Positions 33,924 through 43,205 are shown, counted from the first letter of the stretch. The stretch: 64,000 bases of DNA from Candidatus Pacearchaeota archaeon (GCA_035404185.1 DAONGN010000001.1:124001-188000), one strand, 5' to 3'. Notes: generated from the letters alone by a model not told the origin. Translations and numbers: made by a program.

Positions 33924-34312
33924 CACCAGAATTTATAGCTCAAAGAAAGAACGACCTAGAAGGAAAGAAGAAAGATTTAGAGGAACAATTAAGAACTTTT
34001 GCCAGTAAAACAAGTAAGGATAACTGGCAAACAGCTTATCCTCAATTAACCGACACTCCTGAAGATAAGGTTGATGAAGTAGAGGAATATGAAAATCTTT
34101 TACCAGTTGAACACTCTCTAGAAGAAAGCTTAAAAGATGTTAATGCAGCTCTAGAAAGAATAGAACAGGGGACATACGGCAAATGTGAGAACTGTGGATG
34201 CCCAGATTGTGAATGCGAAATACCAGAAGAGCGATTAATTGCTTTACCTGAAGCTAAAACCTGTAATACTTGCAAATGTAAATGTAATGAATGTAAAAAA
34301 GAAGGGGAATAG
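33920..34312 (+). CDS. DksA/TraR-family zinc-finger protein with extra cysteines
   Basis: 130 residues. N-terminal helical hairpin (~1-35 and ~60-88), then a C4-type zinc finger. Family consensus is CxxCGxxIxxxRLxAxPxAxxCxxC. Here the first half is CENCGCPDCEC and the second CNTCKCKCNEC, so six extra cysteines accompany the four expected ones. DksA-type proteins enter the RNA polymerase secondary channel to tune initiation. The acidic coil tip usually needed for DksA activity is not evident, so the role may differ. Followed at once by a terminator. Confidence 0.78.
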   Translation: MTPEFIAQRKNDLEGKKKDLEEQLRTFASKTSKDNWQTAYPQLTDTPEDKVDEVEEYENLLPVEHSLEESLKDVNAALERIEQGTYGKCENCGCPDCECEIPEERLIALPEAKTCNTCKCKCNECKKEGE

Positions 34313-34326
34313 CCCTTCTTTTCTTA
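34299..34326 (+). terminator. Terminator of the rpsO-pnp-DksA-like run
   Basis: AAGAAGGG (34299-34306) and CCCTTCTT (34313-34320) form an 8-bp stem followed by TTCTT. It overlaps the stop codon of the zinc-finger gene. Confidence 0.75.
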
Positions 34327-34362
34327 TATCAAAAAACCGAATTATTATTCGGATTAATTAAT

Positions 34363-35376
34363 TTAGTAAGAAATTTTACTACCTCTTCCGTATACAGCTA
34401 ATAGTGGGTTAGACGATCCTCTAGTTTCAAAATGCAAATGAGATCCTGTTCCGCCAATGCCCCTAACGACATTACCAGTATTTCCCATATATCCAATAAC
34501 TTGACCTTGAGAAACAGTAACTCCTGACTCTATTCCTCTAGCAAAGAAACTTAAATGAGCATATAAAGTCACAACTCCATTAGGATGAAGAATTGTAATA
34601 TAGTTTCCATAAGGCCATTTATTCTTAGCGATTTGTATTTGTCCTCCAGCAGCAGCTACAATTGGGGTTCCAATAGCATTAGAAATATCAATAGCTGTAT
34701 ATGATGCTTTTCCATTTGAACTATATGAATAGTGAGCTCCTTGTGTAACCGTTCCAATGGTCGGAACGATAAAATATGAATTAGGTAAAACAACCTGGGC
34801 ATAGTTCTGAGTTGTCGTATTTGTTGTCGGAGTAGTTTGTTTTGGCATTTTTCCATTAGGAATAATTAAAACATCTCCAATATATACATCTCCAGAAGAA
34901 GATAAATCATTGTAGCTAATGATATCATCTTTTTGGACACCATATGTCTTAGCAATTCTATCTATCGTTTCTCCTTTCTCTACCATATGAATAATACCGT
35001 TGACTGGTAAAATTAAAAGCTCTTGGCCAGGTTGGATTTTGGTACTATCCAATTCGTTAGCCAAGAGAATGGTTTCTGTTGAAATACTATATTCTTCAGC
35101 AATAGAAGAAAGAGTTTCTCCTTTTTCTACTACATGTTTAATAATATCTTTGCTAGTCGTCTCTTCATCAAACAAAGACCCTAAAGTCTCTGATGAAACA
35201 AACAGGGGAGAGGGCAAGGCAGATAGAATTTTCCCTTGTTCAAAAATTAAGTTATTAGTAATAGGTTGAAAGGCTGATTCAAGGGTTAAAAAGTTATTCT
35301 GAAGCTTAGAAATGCTCGTCTTAGAGGTATTTGCATCCTGGTTAAGGAATATATTGCCCCATACGCAAAAAAGCAC
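34363..35376 (-). CDS. LysM-LysM-M23 (LytM) protein, probably catalytically degenerate
   Basis: 337 residues from the GTG at 35376. Two LysM repeats (~87-130 and ~136-180) bind peptidoglycan; a LytM/M23 domain occupies ~215-330. M23 zinc ligands are HxxxD and HxH, with a further catalytic His in LYAH. Here HLHFE and LYAHLS are kept, but the first motif reads YTAID, so the first zinc-binding His is Tyr. The protein may be an amidase activator, like EnvC or NlpD, rather than a hydrolase. Upstream codons stay open for about 30 residues and encode KKVIGKIGKKRLFLAFF, which looks like the missing signal anchor; the true start may be a non-ATG codon near 35430-35460. Confidence 0.8.
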   Translation of the reverse strand: MLFCVWGNIFLNQDANTSKTSISKLQNNFLTLESAFQPITNNLIFEQGKILSALPSPLFVSSETLGSLFDEETTSKDIIKHVVEKGETLSSIAEEYSISTETILLANELDSTKIQPGQELLILPVNGIIHMVEKGETIDRIAKTYGVQKDDIISYNDLSSSGDVYIGDVLIIPNGKMPKQTTPTTNTTTQNYAQVVLPNSYFIVPTIGTVTQGAHYSYSSNGKASYTAIDISNAIGTPIVAAAGGQIQIAKNKWPYGNYITILHPNGVVTLYAHLSFFARGIESGVTVSQGQVIGYMGNTGNVVRGIGGTGSHLHFETRGSSNPLLAVYGRGSKISY

Positions 35377-35576
35377 AAAAAAGGCTAGAAATAACCTTTT
35401 TTTACCTATTTTGCCTATAACTTTCTTAATGTTTTTTTGAATAGAAATAATCAGAGCTGCAGGGTTTCTATTAAAAATCCTACAAAGTTAACAATTCATA
35501 ATTCTACCTATATGTTATATATTTTAGACCTATCCACCCATATGTCAATGAAGTTTTCCACAAATACTCTCTCAAT

Positions 35577-35631
35577 TTGACTTGAAGATTTATCTGATAA
35601 TTATTAAACTTGACTTGAAGATTTATCTGAT
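35577..35631 (+). repeat. 22-bp direct repeat containing a -35 element
   Basis: Two exact 22-bp copies beginning TTGACTTGAAG lie at 35577-35598 and 35610-35631, 33 bp (about three helical turns) apart. Only the second copy has a TATAAT at the correct distance. Confidence 0.8.
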
Positions 35632-35638
35632 GTATAAT
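35610..35638 (+). promoter_or_regulatory. Sigma-70 promoter of the DUF4143 ATPase gene
   Basis: TTGACT (35610-35615), 17 bases, TATAAT (35633-35638). Expected start near 35645, giving a ~20-base leader to the ATG at 35665. Confidence 0.8.
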
Positions 35639-35664
35639 TCAATAATAACCATATAATTACACAT

Positions 35665-36918
35665 ATGAATATTAAAAGAAGTCTATTCGAGGAAATAAAA
35701 AATCATCTTTCTAAAAAGGAAATTACTTTAATTGTTGGTCCTCGTCAAGTTGGAAAAACAACCATAATGGAGGAATTAATAAAGCATTTAGAGGAAAAAG
35801 GTGAAAAAACTGTCTTTTTCAACCTTGACTACGATTCAGATAAAAAACTATTCGATTCGCAGGAAAATTTAATAAAAAAAATAGAATTCGAAATAGGGAA
35901 CAAAGGATACGTTTTTATCGATGAAATTCAAAGAAAAGAAAATGCTGGATTATTTCTTAAAGGCATTTATGATAGAAATTTATCATATAAATTTATTGTT
36001 TCTGGTTCGGGAAGTTTAGAGTTAAAGGAAAAAATAACCGAATCATTGGCTGGAAGAAAAAGAATGTTTCTCTTGCGCCCAATAAATTTAAAAGAATTGA
36101 TAAATTTCAAAACTAACTACAAATACGAAGATAGAATTGACGAATATTTTGATGTCGAGCCTAAAAAATCAAAAATGTTTTTAGAGGAATATCTTAATTT
36201 TGGAGGATACCCCAAGATTATACTAGAAAAAGAACGTTCTGAAAAAAACAAAATAATGGACGATATTTTCCATAGCTGCATAGAAAAAGACTTATTGAGC
36301 CTTTTAAATATTGATAGGCCAGAAGCTTTTTCTTTAATGACTAAAATACTTTCAAGTCAAACTGGACAAATATTAAATTATTCAACGCTAGGAAAGCAAG
36401 TAGGACTAACTTTTGAACCTCTTAAAAAATATTTATGGTATGCTGAAAAAACTTTCCTCGTCGAGTTATCTTTTCCTTATTTCCTAAATAAACAAAAAGA
36501 AATCACTAAATCTCCTTTAGTTTATTTCCTAGATCTTGGATTAAGGAATTTCTCAATAGATATGATGGGGAAGATAGATAGTCCTGAAAAATTTGGCTTA
36601 ATTTTCCAAAACTTCATCTTTAATGTTTTGAGAGAAAAAACTGAGGGGACGGCAGCAACAATAAATTTTTGGAGAACACTGTCAGGTTCTGAAGTTGACT
36701 TTATCATAAACAAAGGTAATGAAATTATTCCAATAGAAGTAAAATATTCAGATATTAAAAATCCGGACATTGAAAAATCATTAATAAGTTTTATTGAAAA
36801 ATATGACCCTAAAGAAGCATGGATAGTTAATTTGTCACTTAGGGCTAATAAAAAAATAGGAAATACAAATGTAAAATTTTTACCTTATTATGATTTACTT
36901 AAAACAGGCTCAATATAG
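35665..36918 (+). CDS. AAA ATPase with DUF4143 domain
   Basis: 417 residues. Walker A is GPRQVGKTT (~25-33), Walker B is YVFIDEIQR (~90-98), with a sensor-like VSGSGSLEL. The DUF4143 part (~200-417) includes a nuclease-like SGSEVDFII...IPIEVKYS core typical of restriction-endonuclease folds. This family is common in bacteria and archaea, often as strain-variable genes; its function is unsettled. It is monocistronic with its own duplicated promoter, between the M23 and rsmA genes. Confidence 0.85.
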   Translation: MNIKRSLFEEIKNHLSKKEITLIVGPRQVGKTTIMEELIKHLEEKGEKTVFFNLDYDSDKKLFDSQENLIKKIEFEIGNKGYVFIDEIQRKENAGLFLKGIYDRNLSYKFIVSGSGSLELKEKITESLAGRKRMFLLRPINLKELINFKTNYKYEDRIDEYFDVEPKKSKMFLEEYLNFGGYPKIILEKERSEKNKIMDDIFHSCIEKDLLSLLNIDRPEAFSLMTKILSSQTGQILNYSTLGKQVGLTFEPLKKYLWYAEKTFLVELSFPYFLNKQKEITKSPLVYFLDLGLRNFSIDMMGKIDSPEKFGLIFQNFIFNVLREKTEGTAATINFWRTLSGSEVDFIINKGNEIIPIEVKYSDIKNPDIEKSLISFIEKYDPKEAWIVNLSLRANKKIGNTNVKFLPYYDLLKTGSI

Positions 36919-36972
36919 ATTTATTTTATTCAAATCTGTTAAATAACTAGATAGGTAATAATATATTAATTA

Positions 36973-37776
36973 ATGAACACCGTAAGACTCAAAAAAGGAC
37001 TAGGCCAAAACTTATTAAAAGACAAAAACCAAATTAGGAAGATTATGGCTTCTATTAATCTTTCTCCTAATGATATTGTTCTAGAAATAGGTCCTGGACT
37101 AGGTGCCATAACCCTCGAAATGGCTAAAATTGCCAAAACTGTTTTTTGTATAGAAAAAGACCAGGAAATGGTTATAGCTTTAAATCAAACAATTAAGGAA
37201 GAAAATATTAAAAACGTAAAGATTATTAATGAAGATATCCTTAGATTGTTTATTAACGACAAATTAAACGTTAAAATTAAAAATTACAAAATTGTTGCCA
37301 ATATTCCTTACTACTTAACTTCTGTTTTAATTAGAAATTTATTAGAAATCAAAAATCCACCTAAAGACATCTTTTTGATGATTCAAAAGGAAGTAGGGGA
37401 GCGTATTTGTGCTAAGCCAGGAGACATGTCTATCTTATCTATTGCTGTTCAATATTATGCTAACCCTAAAATACTATTTACTGTCCCTAGAGGTTGTTTC
37501 TATCCTTCTCCTAAGATAGATAGTGTTTTTATCCGTATCACTCCTAAAGGAATTGATAAAAATGATGAATTCTTTAAATTAATTAAAGCGGGATTTTCTC
37601 ATCCCCGAAAACAATTGATTGGTAATTTGCATAATCAATTAAAGATAGATAAAGAGATAATAAAAAAATGGCTAGCAGATAATAACCTGAAGCCAGGGGA
37701 AAGGGCAGAAGTACTTTCTTTGCCTCAATGGGATTCTTTATTTACTTTACTAAAGAAAAAATTACAAAAGATTTAG
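36973..37776 (+). CDS. rsmA: 16S rRNA (A1518/A1519) dimethyltransferase RsmA/KsgA
   Basis: 267 residues. SAM-binding motif I LEIGPGLGAITLEMA, motif IV NIPYYLTS and the C-terminal helical domain (HPRKQLIGNL). N-terminal GQNLLKD replaces the common GQNFL. It dimethylates two adjacent adenines in the 3' minor domain of 16S rRNA. A TATATT lies five bases before the ATG. The 3' end overlaps the convergent gene at 37742 by 35 bases. Confidence 0.94.
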   Translation: MNTVRLKKGLGQNLLKDKNQIRKIMASINLSPNDIVLEIGPGLGAITLEMAKIAKTVFCIEKDQEMVIALNQTIKEENIKNVKIINEDILRLFINDKLNVKIKNYKIVANIPYYLTSVLIRNLLEIKNPPKDIFLMIQKEVGERICAKPGDMSILSIAVQYYANPKILFTVPRGCFYPSPKIDSVFIRITPKGIDKNDEFFKLIKAGFSHPRKQLIGNLHNQLKIDKEIIKKWLADNNLKPGERAEVLSLPQWDSLFTLLKKKLQKI

Positions 37777-38833
37777 GAGTAACTGTAGGACTACATTCTT
37801 TGTCGTTCATTTTATAAACGTAACTATATTGTGGGACATTAATGCAACCAGCATTGGTTTTTTTAATAAACTGACATCTTCCAGATCCATTTGCTGCCGC
37901 TGCTTTAAGCAATATTCCAACATTAGCTCCAGACTGAATTGACGTAATTTCTCCTACAAAATCCGGACAAGCTTCTGAAAGATTCTTAAATCCGCTTCCA
38001 CCTTTAATAATGCACTTATTATTTTCTTTGCACTGAACACTGTAATTATCTGGTCTATATTTACAATCAATAGTATTGTAAATTGTGATATCACCTGCGT
38101 CTCCATTAGTTTTAAAGATAAGAATTGAAGCAAGATTATCTTTACCAATAGGAGGACTATTTTCCTTATCATTGGCAATACTCAAATCAGGAATATCACT
38201 AAGTGTATATGAACAATCTCCCCTTAGGTCTGCACCTGAACCCTTGTCACTGTTTTTTAAAGCAGCGAAGAGAACTGCTCCGAATTGAAATCCAGAAGGA
38301 TTATTAAATCTGATCGATTCCGCTTTATTGTTAAAATTAATATTGCTAAAACTAGCCATTGTTTCCGTAACTCTTACTGGTTTTTCATTTTCACTTGAAA
38401 CATAGTCAGGAGAGTCGTAAAGATAGACTCCTGATGCTTCAGGAATAACTACTTTCGTTTCAGGGGTCTTTTCTAATTGATCAATTTTAATGCTTGTTAA
38501 TTGAGGATTAATGATATTTAAAATCATAAAAGAGGCAAGCAATATTGTTAACCCTAAAAAAGTATTTTTTATTTTATTCCTAGCACTTTCTAATTTTGCT
38601 GGTTCTCCGCGAGCAGAGACATATTCAATTCCAGCCATACATAAAACTGCTCCAGCAATAAAGGCTCCCGCAGCAATAGCTAAATTAAAAAAGTAAACAA
38701 CAAATTGAGCTGCGGTAGTATTTTCATTAATATCAATTCCGGCAATCGTTGGATATTGTGTTGCCGCAAAAACAGGGAAGGAGATTAACATTCCAAAAAA
38801 GAGGAATAAAATTGTAATTTTTATTTTTTTCAT
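37742..38833 (-). CDS. VirB2-like membrane domain fused to a ~230-residue ectodomain (A)
   Basis: 363 residues. A signal peptide (~5-23), then a VirB2-like two-helix unit (~42-75 and ~90-110, loop ARGEPAKLESARNK). The ectodomain (~130-363) begins GVYLYDSPDY and has repeated beta strands with SDIPDLS, NLASILIF and GDITIYNTIDC, resembling beta/gamma-crystallin-like repeats, with paired cysteines. Last gene of the minus-strand operon 43205-37742, and a clear paralogue of the next gene (both have ENTTAAQF before the first helix). Confidence 0.68.
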   Translation of the reverse strand: MKKIKITILFLFFGMLISFPVFAATQYPTIAGIDINENTTAAQFVVYFFNLAIAAGAFIAGAVLCMAGIEYVSARGEPAKLESARNKIKNTFLGLTILLASFMILNIINPQLTSIKIDQLEKTPETKVVIPEASGVYLYDSPDYVSSENEKPVRVTETMASFSNINFNNKAESIRFNNPSGFQFGAVLFAALKNSDKGSGADLRGDCSYTLSDIPDLSIANDKENSPPIGKDNLASILIFKTNGDAGDITIYNTIDCKYRPDNYSVQCKENNKCIIKGGSGFKNLSEACPDFVGEITSIQSGANVGILLKAAAANGSGRCQFIKKTNAGCINVPQYSYVYKMNDKECSPTVTPKSFVIFSLVK

Positions 38834-38834
38834 T

Positions 38835-40235
38835 CTAACTTTTAGGTATAATTATAATAGATTTAGGATTTATTCCTCCGGTTGTATATATATTTGTACC
38901 TTCTAACTTAGAAAAACAATTTGACCCTTTTAAATATGTTGGATCAAAATATTTACAACGTGTTCCTGATGTTAATAGCGTCCCTGAACTACCTTGTCCA
39001 ACTTCTGAGGTGCTTAAAACAATTCCAATATCTCCAGTGATTTCAAAAGACATAATAGTATCAGGACCAGCGCTATTGCCTTTGCCAAGTTTTATCTTAC
39101 AATCATATTGATCAGATAAATCGTTTATATTTTGCAAACCCTGAACATCTCCATTATCTACTGGTATATGGCAAGCTTTAATTTCTGTTGCTGACGCTGT
39201 AGCATCTGATTTTCCACAATTATCTTTAGTGTATAGAATGACTTCTCCTCTCGATTTGGAAATAACGTTTTCATCAGGATTAACCGCAGCAACTATTATT
39301 GAAGAAACAGTGTCATTTCCAATTGTGTCAGAATAACTTTTACCATCATTAATACTCATGCTCATATCTGGAACATCCATTCCAATAAAAGCACACCTTC
39401 CTTCATAGTTTGGATCTTGAAAAACAACTGCATAATACATAGTTTCAATACCACTATCGTCCTCTTTCATTAAAATATTTCTTTCTATTGATTTTGTATA
39501 ATTATCAAATTCCATTGATGTTTTAGATAGATCAGGAATACTAGTTGATGTAAATAGAGGAAAACTCTTCACGCCTGGCTTAAAACTGGTGCCATCGTAT
39601 AAATAAATACCCGCTCTATTTAATACAAAATAAATTGATTTTGCTCCAGCTATATTTCCATTACAAGTTCCTTGAGAGCAATTAATTTCCGTTGGTGTTC
39701 CCTTATAATCAACTTCTGGATAAGTGTACACTTTAAATAAGTAATCTTTAGGAAACTTCCATGTTACGCTCTGAACTTTTCCACCAACACTTTTTTCAAT
39801 ATCTGTTAGATTAGTATCAATACATTTTTGTTTTTCCTTTCCTTCAGACGTTAAAACTTTTGCAATAATACCATGATCGCAATATAAATCATCTATTTTA
39901 ACGGTAGTTAAATTATCGTTTATCGTCTTAAGAATCAAATAACAACCAACAAGAACGGCAATCCCAAAAAGAGTATTAACAATCTTACCTTTAGCTGACT
40001 CTATCTTGCTGGGATTTCCACTTGAGGTTACCCATTCTATCCCAGCCATAACCATCATAATTACCGCTGCAAGAGCACCAAGGGCTATGCCAAAATTAAA
40101 TAAATAAATAATGAATTGGGCTGCGGTAGTATTTTCATCAATAGTAATGTTACCATATTGCGTTGCCGCAAAAACAGGAATAGCAAAAAAAGATAAAAAT
40201 ATTACTGCTGTTGCTGTTATTGTTTTAATCTTCAT
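38835..40235 (-). CDS. VirB2-like membrane domain fused to a ~330-residue ectodomain (B)
   Basis: 466 residues from MKIKTITATAV at 40235; the eight upstream in-frame codons overlap the preceding gene. Signal peptide, then helices at ~40-68 and ~82-103 around SSGNPSKIESAKGK. The ectodomain has beta-rich repeats of the same kind as protein A (GIYLYDGTSF, SSIIVAA, GEVILYTKDNCGK, CAFIGMDVPDMS) and many cysteines. It starts 11 bases after the stop of the 874-residue gene. One base separates it from protein A. Confidence 0.68.
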   Translation of the reverse strand: MKIKTITATAVIFLSFFAIPVFAATQYGNITIDENTTAAQFIIYLFNFGIALGALAAVIMMVMAGIEWVTSSGNPSKIESAKGKIVNTLFGIAVLVGCYLILKTINDNLTTVKIDDLYCDHGIIAKVLTSEGKEKQKCIDTNLTDIEKSVGGKVQSVTWKFPKDYLFKVYTYPEVDYKGTPTEINCSQGTCNGNIAGAKSIYFVLNRAGIYLYDGTSFKPGVKSFPLFTSTSIPDLSKTSMEFDNYTKSIERNILMKEDDSGIETMYYAVVFQDPNYEGRCAFIGMDVPDMSMSINDGKSYSDTIGNDTVSSIIVAAVNPDENVISKSRGEVILYTKDNCGKSDATASATEIKACHIPVDNGDVQGLQNINDLSDQYDCKIKLGKGNSAGPDTIMSFEITGDIGIVLSTSEVGQGSSGTLLTSGTRCKYFDPTYLKGSNCFSKLEGTNIYTTGGINPKSIIIIPKS

Positions 40236-40246
40236 ACGTATTAATA

Positions 40247-42871
40247 TTATTGACAACAATAATAGTTGTCCATGTAATTTTTAGTAATTGTTAAACACCC
40301 TGGGTCGGTTTCGTCTCCCACACGATTAATATTATAAAAACATTTTTCTTTTTCTTTGGCAGTCAAGTTATCACTATTATAGGGATAACAATTAATATAT
40401 GGAAGATCTCCTTCTTTCTTTTCATAGTAGGGAGGGAATAGGGGAAGGATAGTCAGACTAGTATTTGATGCTTCGTAACAACTCATAACCCTAACAGTAC
40501 TGGAAGCTTCTTTGTATGGACGACTGTATCCCTTTACGCAACCAGTTAATCTTTCCCTTGAGTCTTTTAACATATCAAATAAATCAAACCTCTTTTTTAA
40601 CTTTAGATCCTTACTTAATGTTGCATCACAAGTAAAATTACTAAGATCAAAAACCATATAATCAGGACAAACAGTTCCAATAAGATCTGATGTGGCGACA
40701 CTTTCATACTCCTTCGGTTTACCATTCTCGTCTAAATCCTTTATTTCTCCAACCTGAGCTAATTCAAACAACATTGCTTCTCTTTCTTCCATTTTTTGGA
40801 CATATCCTACTTTGCTTCTTTTTAATGCTCTTGAAGATTCTTCAGTGGTACTATCTGTCTCTTCAAAACAAGATCTCTCAACAACCCTGGTTTGATATAA
40901 ATCTTTCATAAGCATACAAAAACTTCGATAAGGACAAGTCCAATAATCATCTTGAGGCACAAGCACTGCGGGACATATTAAGGTACAACATGTAGAACAT
41001 CCTCCGTATTTCTTTATTGATTTTTTTGAACAAATAGTTGAATTACCAGTTCTATCCATTTCTTCCTGTTCTTTAATTTTGCAAGTAGTTTCTTTCGGCT
41101 CGCAATATTTACAACCATCGATGCTTACCGTAGGAGGGCAACAGTCTCCTTTACAAAAACAACTAGGATGCTCGCAAACATTTATTAAATTCGGGCTACT
41201 GTTAGTACAATTACTGCTATTACAATCATTAGGAAGACTAGCTACCGACATACCCGTATTATACATTCCTTGAACTTCTTCTTTTATCTTTTCTATCCTT
41301 TTTGATACTTCTTTCCCCCAAGCTTCAGAATAATCGACTGTTTCTCCGATACGAATCAATCCTCCATACATTTCATTGGCTACGTCTTTAGTTTCAATAT
41401 TGCATGTATAATCAGTAGCGTCTGTTATCGCATTTTTATCTTTCATGTCTGCATTATATTCAGGACTGTAATAGAAAGTTGCTCCATCTCCATTGTATGA
41501 ATAATATTCTTTACATTGTAAGGCCTCTGAAGCTCCTGTAGCTTTTGTGCATGCTTTGTCTTTATAGGTTGATTCCATCTCACAAACTCTTTCTTTTGCG
41601 TTTAGTTCATACTTTATATCTTTTTCAGGGCAAACCTTTTTTCCATCTTTATCGGTTGCTGATTTTACACAATTAGATTCTCTACAATATCTAGAAATAT
41701 CAGTATCAACTTTGGGATCAGGTTTAAACGCTTCTTTCGTTACAGAAACATTTTCCATTGTTTGTACATAATTATATACCTCAGCTAGCGTTATTCTTTC
41801 ACCATATGGTTCTTTCATCTTTAATTCAGCCTCTTCTAATGCTTTAATCTCTTTATCATAGTATTCCTTAAAAGAATTTAATCTCTTAATTCCTTCATTA
41901 ATTGTTAAAAGATTAAATGGCTGTCTGTTTTTTATAAATGGTCCACCCTCGATTGATCCATCGTAACAAATCTCATCTGGTTTGCTGCCACCCATTAATT
42001 CTTTAATTTCCTGACTTTTGCACTCTATTGCTAGTCTATTGCCACAAGTATCATGATCATACTGCCTAATTTCTCTGCCGTTTACTGTGGCTATAAGTTT
42101 ATATGGATTCTTTGGATCTTTTGTACATCCTTGTCCAGCAGCTCCACAACATTCGCAATAAGATGTGCCAGAAGGAGAAGGACAATCCCCAGTACTCCAA
42201 AATACTTCTCCAGGAACAGTATATGGAGGAAGGAAATCATAATAAGCTCTTTTACAGCTGCAGTTACCTTTAAGTAAAGAATTTAAGTCTGCGATTAATG
42301 TGTTTAAATGGACTTCCACTTTTTGTTTAATAGCATCATCTAAAAGTTTAATGCAGTAAAACATGTCTTTATCTAAAAGAGCATCTTCTTTATCTATCTT
42401 TCCATCTTTATTTCTATCAATTGTATTACCAATAATAAGATTACCACTATCATCAAGAGCCTTGTGCTCATATTCATAGCAGGGGACTAAGTTTACTACT
42501 GATGATGTGCCAGCTAAAATTGCTTCGGTTAATGTTCCAATTGGAATTTCTTCAAAACTATAATTCTTGGGCTTGTCTGTTTCTGGCGTAGGAGTAATTA
42601 TAGGAATTGTTATACCTGTTTTACCTAAAGAAATATTTTCAACATTTATTATTCCCGGATTAATTGTTGTTAAAAGAATATAAGAAGTTAAAATAACAGT
42701 TAAACCAATAAGACTATTAATAATTCTTTGTTTAGCGCTTTGTATTTCAGAAGGATTGCCACGCGACTGAACTATTTTTATTCCAGCGGCAATAATAACG
42801 ATAAAAGCTAAAACGGCTACTGCGCCTAGAGAAAAATTAAAAAGATAGATTATGTATCCTGAAAATTCCAT
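40247..42871 (-). CDS. Giant Cys-rich ectodomain fused to a VirB2-like membrane domain (C)
   Basis: 874 residues. No separate signal peptide; the protein begins in the first membrane helix (~5-30), followed by QSRGNPSEIQSAKQR and a second helix (~45-68). The ~800-residue exterior is rich in cysteine, with CxxC and CC pairs, a calcium-loop-like DRNKDGKIDKEDA (EF-hand/dockerin type, ~150), and long charged helical parts. Disulphides or metal binding are likely. Third VirB2-like fusion of the operon; probably an envelope-exposed component of the same machine. Confidence 0.62.
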   Translation of the reverse strand: MEFSGYIIYLFNFSLGAVAVLAFIVIIAAGIKIVQSRGNPSEIQSAKQRIINSLIGLTVILTSYILLTTINPGIINVENISLGKTGITIPIITPTPETDKPKNYSFEEIPIGTLTEAILAGTSSVVNLVPCYEYEHKALDDSGNLIIGNTIDRNKDGKIDKEDALLDKDMFYCIKLLDDAIKQKVEVHLNTLIADLNSLLKGNCSCKRAYYDFLPPYTVPGEVFWSTGDCPSPSGTSYCECCGAAGQGCTKDPKNPYKLIATVNGREIRQYDHDTCGNRLAIECKSQEIKELMGGSKPDEICYDGSIEGGPFIKNRQPFNLLTINEGIKRLNSFKEYYDKEIKALEEAELKMKEPYGERITLAEVYNYVQTMENVSVTKEAFKPDPKVDTDISRYCRESNCVKSATDKDGKKVCPEKDIKYELNAKERVCEMESTYKDKACTKATGASEALQCKEYYSYNGDGATFYYSPEYNADMKDKNAITDATDYTCNIETKDVANEMYGGLIRIGETVDYSEAWGKEVSKRIEKIKEEVQGMYNTGMSVASLPNDCNSSNCTNSSPNLINVCEHPSCFCKGDCCPPTVSIDGCKYCEPKETTCKIKEQEEMDRTGNSTICSKKSIKKYGGCSTCCTLICPAVLVPQDDYWTCPYRSFCMLMKDLYQTRVVERSCFEETDSTTEESSRALKRSKVGYVQKMEEREAMLFELAQVGEIKDLDENGKPKEYESVATSDLIGTVCPDYMVFDLSNFTCDATLSKDLKLKKRFDLFDMLKDSRERLTGCVKGYSRPYKEASSTVRVMSCYEASNTSLTILPLFPPYYEKKEGDLPYINCYPYNSDNLTAKEKEKCFYNINRVGDETDPGCLTITKNYMDNYYCCQ

Positions 42872-42872
42872 T

Positions 42873-43205
42873 TTATTCTTCTTCTAAATTATATAACACT
42901 GACAATGTCCAAAAAGGAAGACATCCTAAGTAGGGAATTAGCTCTAAAATTGACGCAGTAAAAAATTTACTTGTTTTTCCAGTAAAGGCATTCTTAATGC
43001 CATTTATTGCTCCTTTTTTCCCTTGCTTATGTAAAGCTTTTTTCCCTCTCAATAATAGCCATGTGTTTATAAATGCGATGCCTATTATATCTGTTATTCC
43101 AAAGTCATCTAATCCAAAAAAAATTAAAATGATTCCTATCAAATCAAGCATTAATGCGAAAGGAAGCATGAAAAATGTTTCAGGAGTAAATTTAATATTA
43201 AACAT
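42873..43205 (-). CDS. Small polytopic membrane protein heading the VirB2-fusion operon
   Basis: 110 residues with three hydrophobic segments (~12-32, 38-52, 82-104) and a basic loop (GKKALHKQGKKGA). No family recognised. It stops one base before the ATG of the 874-residue gene and begins eight bases after a TATAAT, so it is the first gene of the unit. Confidence 0.6.
   Translation of the reverse strand: MFNIKFTPETFFMLPFALMLDLIGIILIFFGLDDFGITDIIGIAFINTWLLLRGKKALHKQGKKGAINGIKNAFTGKTSKFFTASILELIPYLGCLPFWTLSVLYNLEEE

Larger units (their letters stand above)
35377..35664. other. Intergenic region between divergent M23 and DUF4143 genes
   Basis: 288 bases. The M23-proximal ~80 bases probably encode its N-terminal signal anchor. 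The rest is A+T rich with a single DnaA-box-like TTTTCCACA at 35554-35562 and a duplicated promoter at 35577-35638. No RNA gene is seen. Confidence 0.5.

Noticed and set aside
35554-35562. DnaA box TTTTCCACA as evidence of a replication origin near 35.5 kb
   Set aside because: A single isolated match in A+T-rich DNA without a cluster; the origin-type gene order is at 62-64 kb.
35665-36918. DUF4143 ATPase as part of a toxin-antitoxin pair
   Set aside because: It has its own promoter and no small partner gene; the neighbour rsmA is a housekeeping gene.
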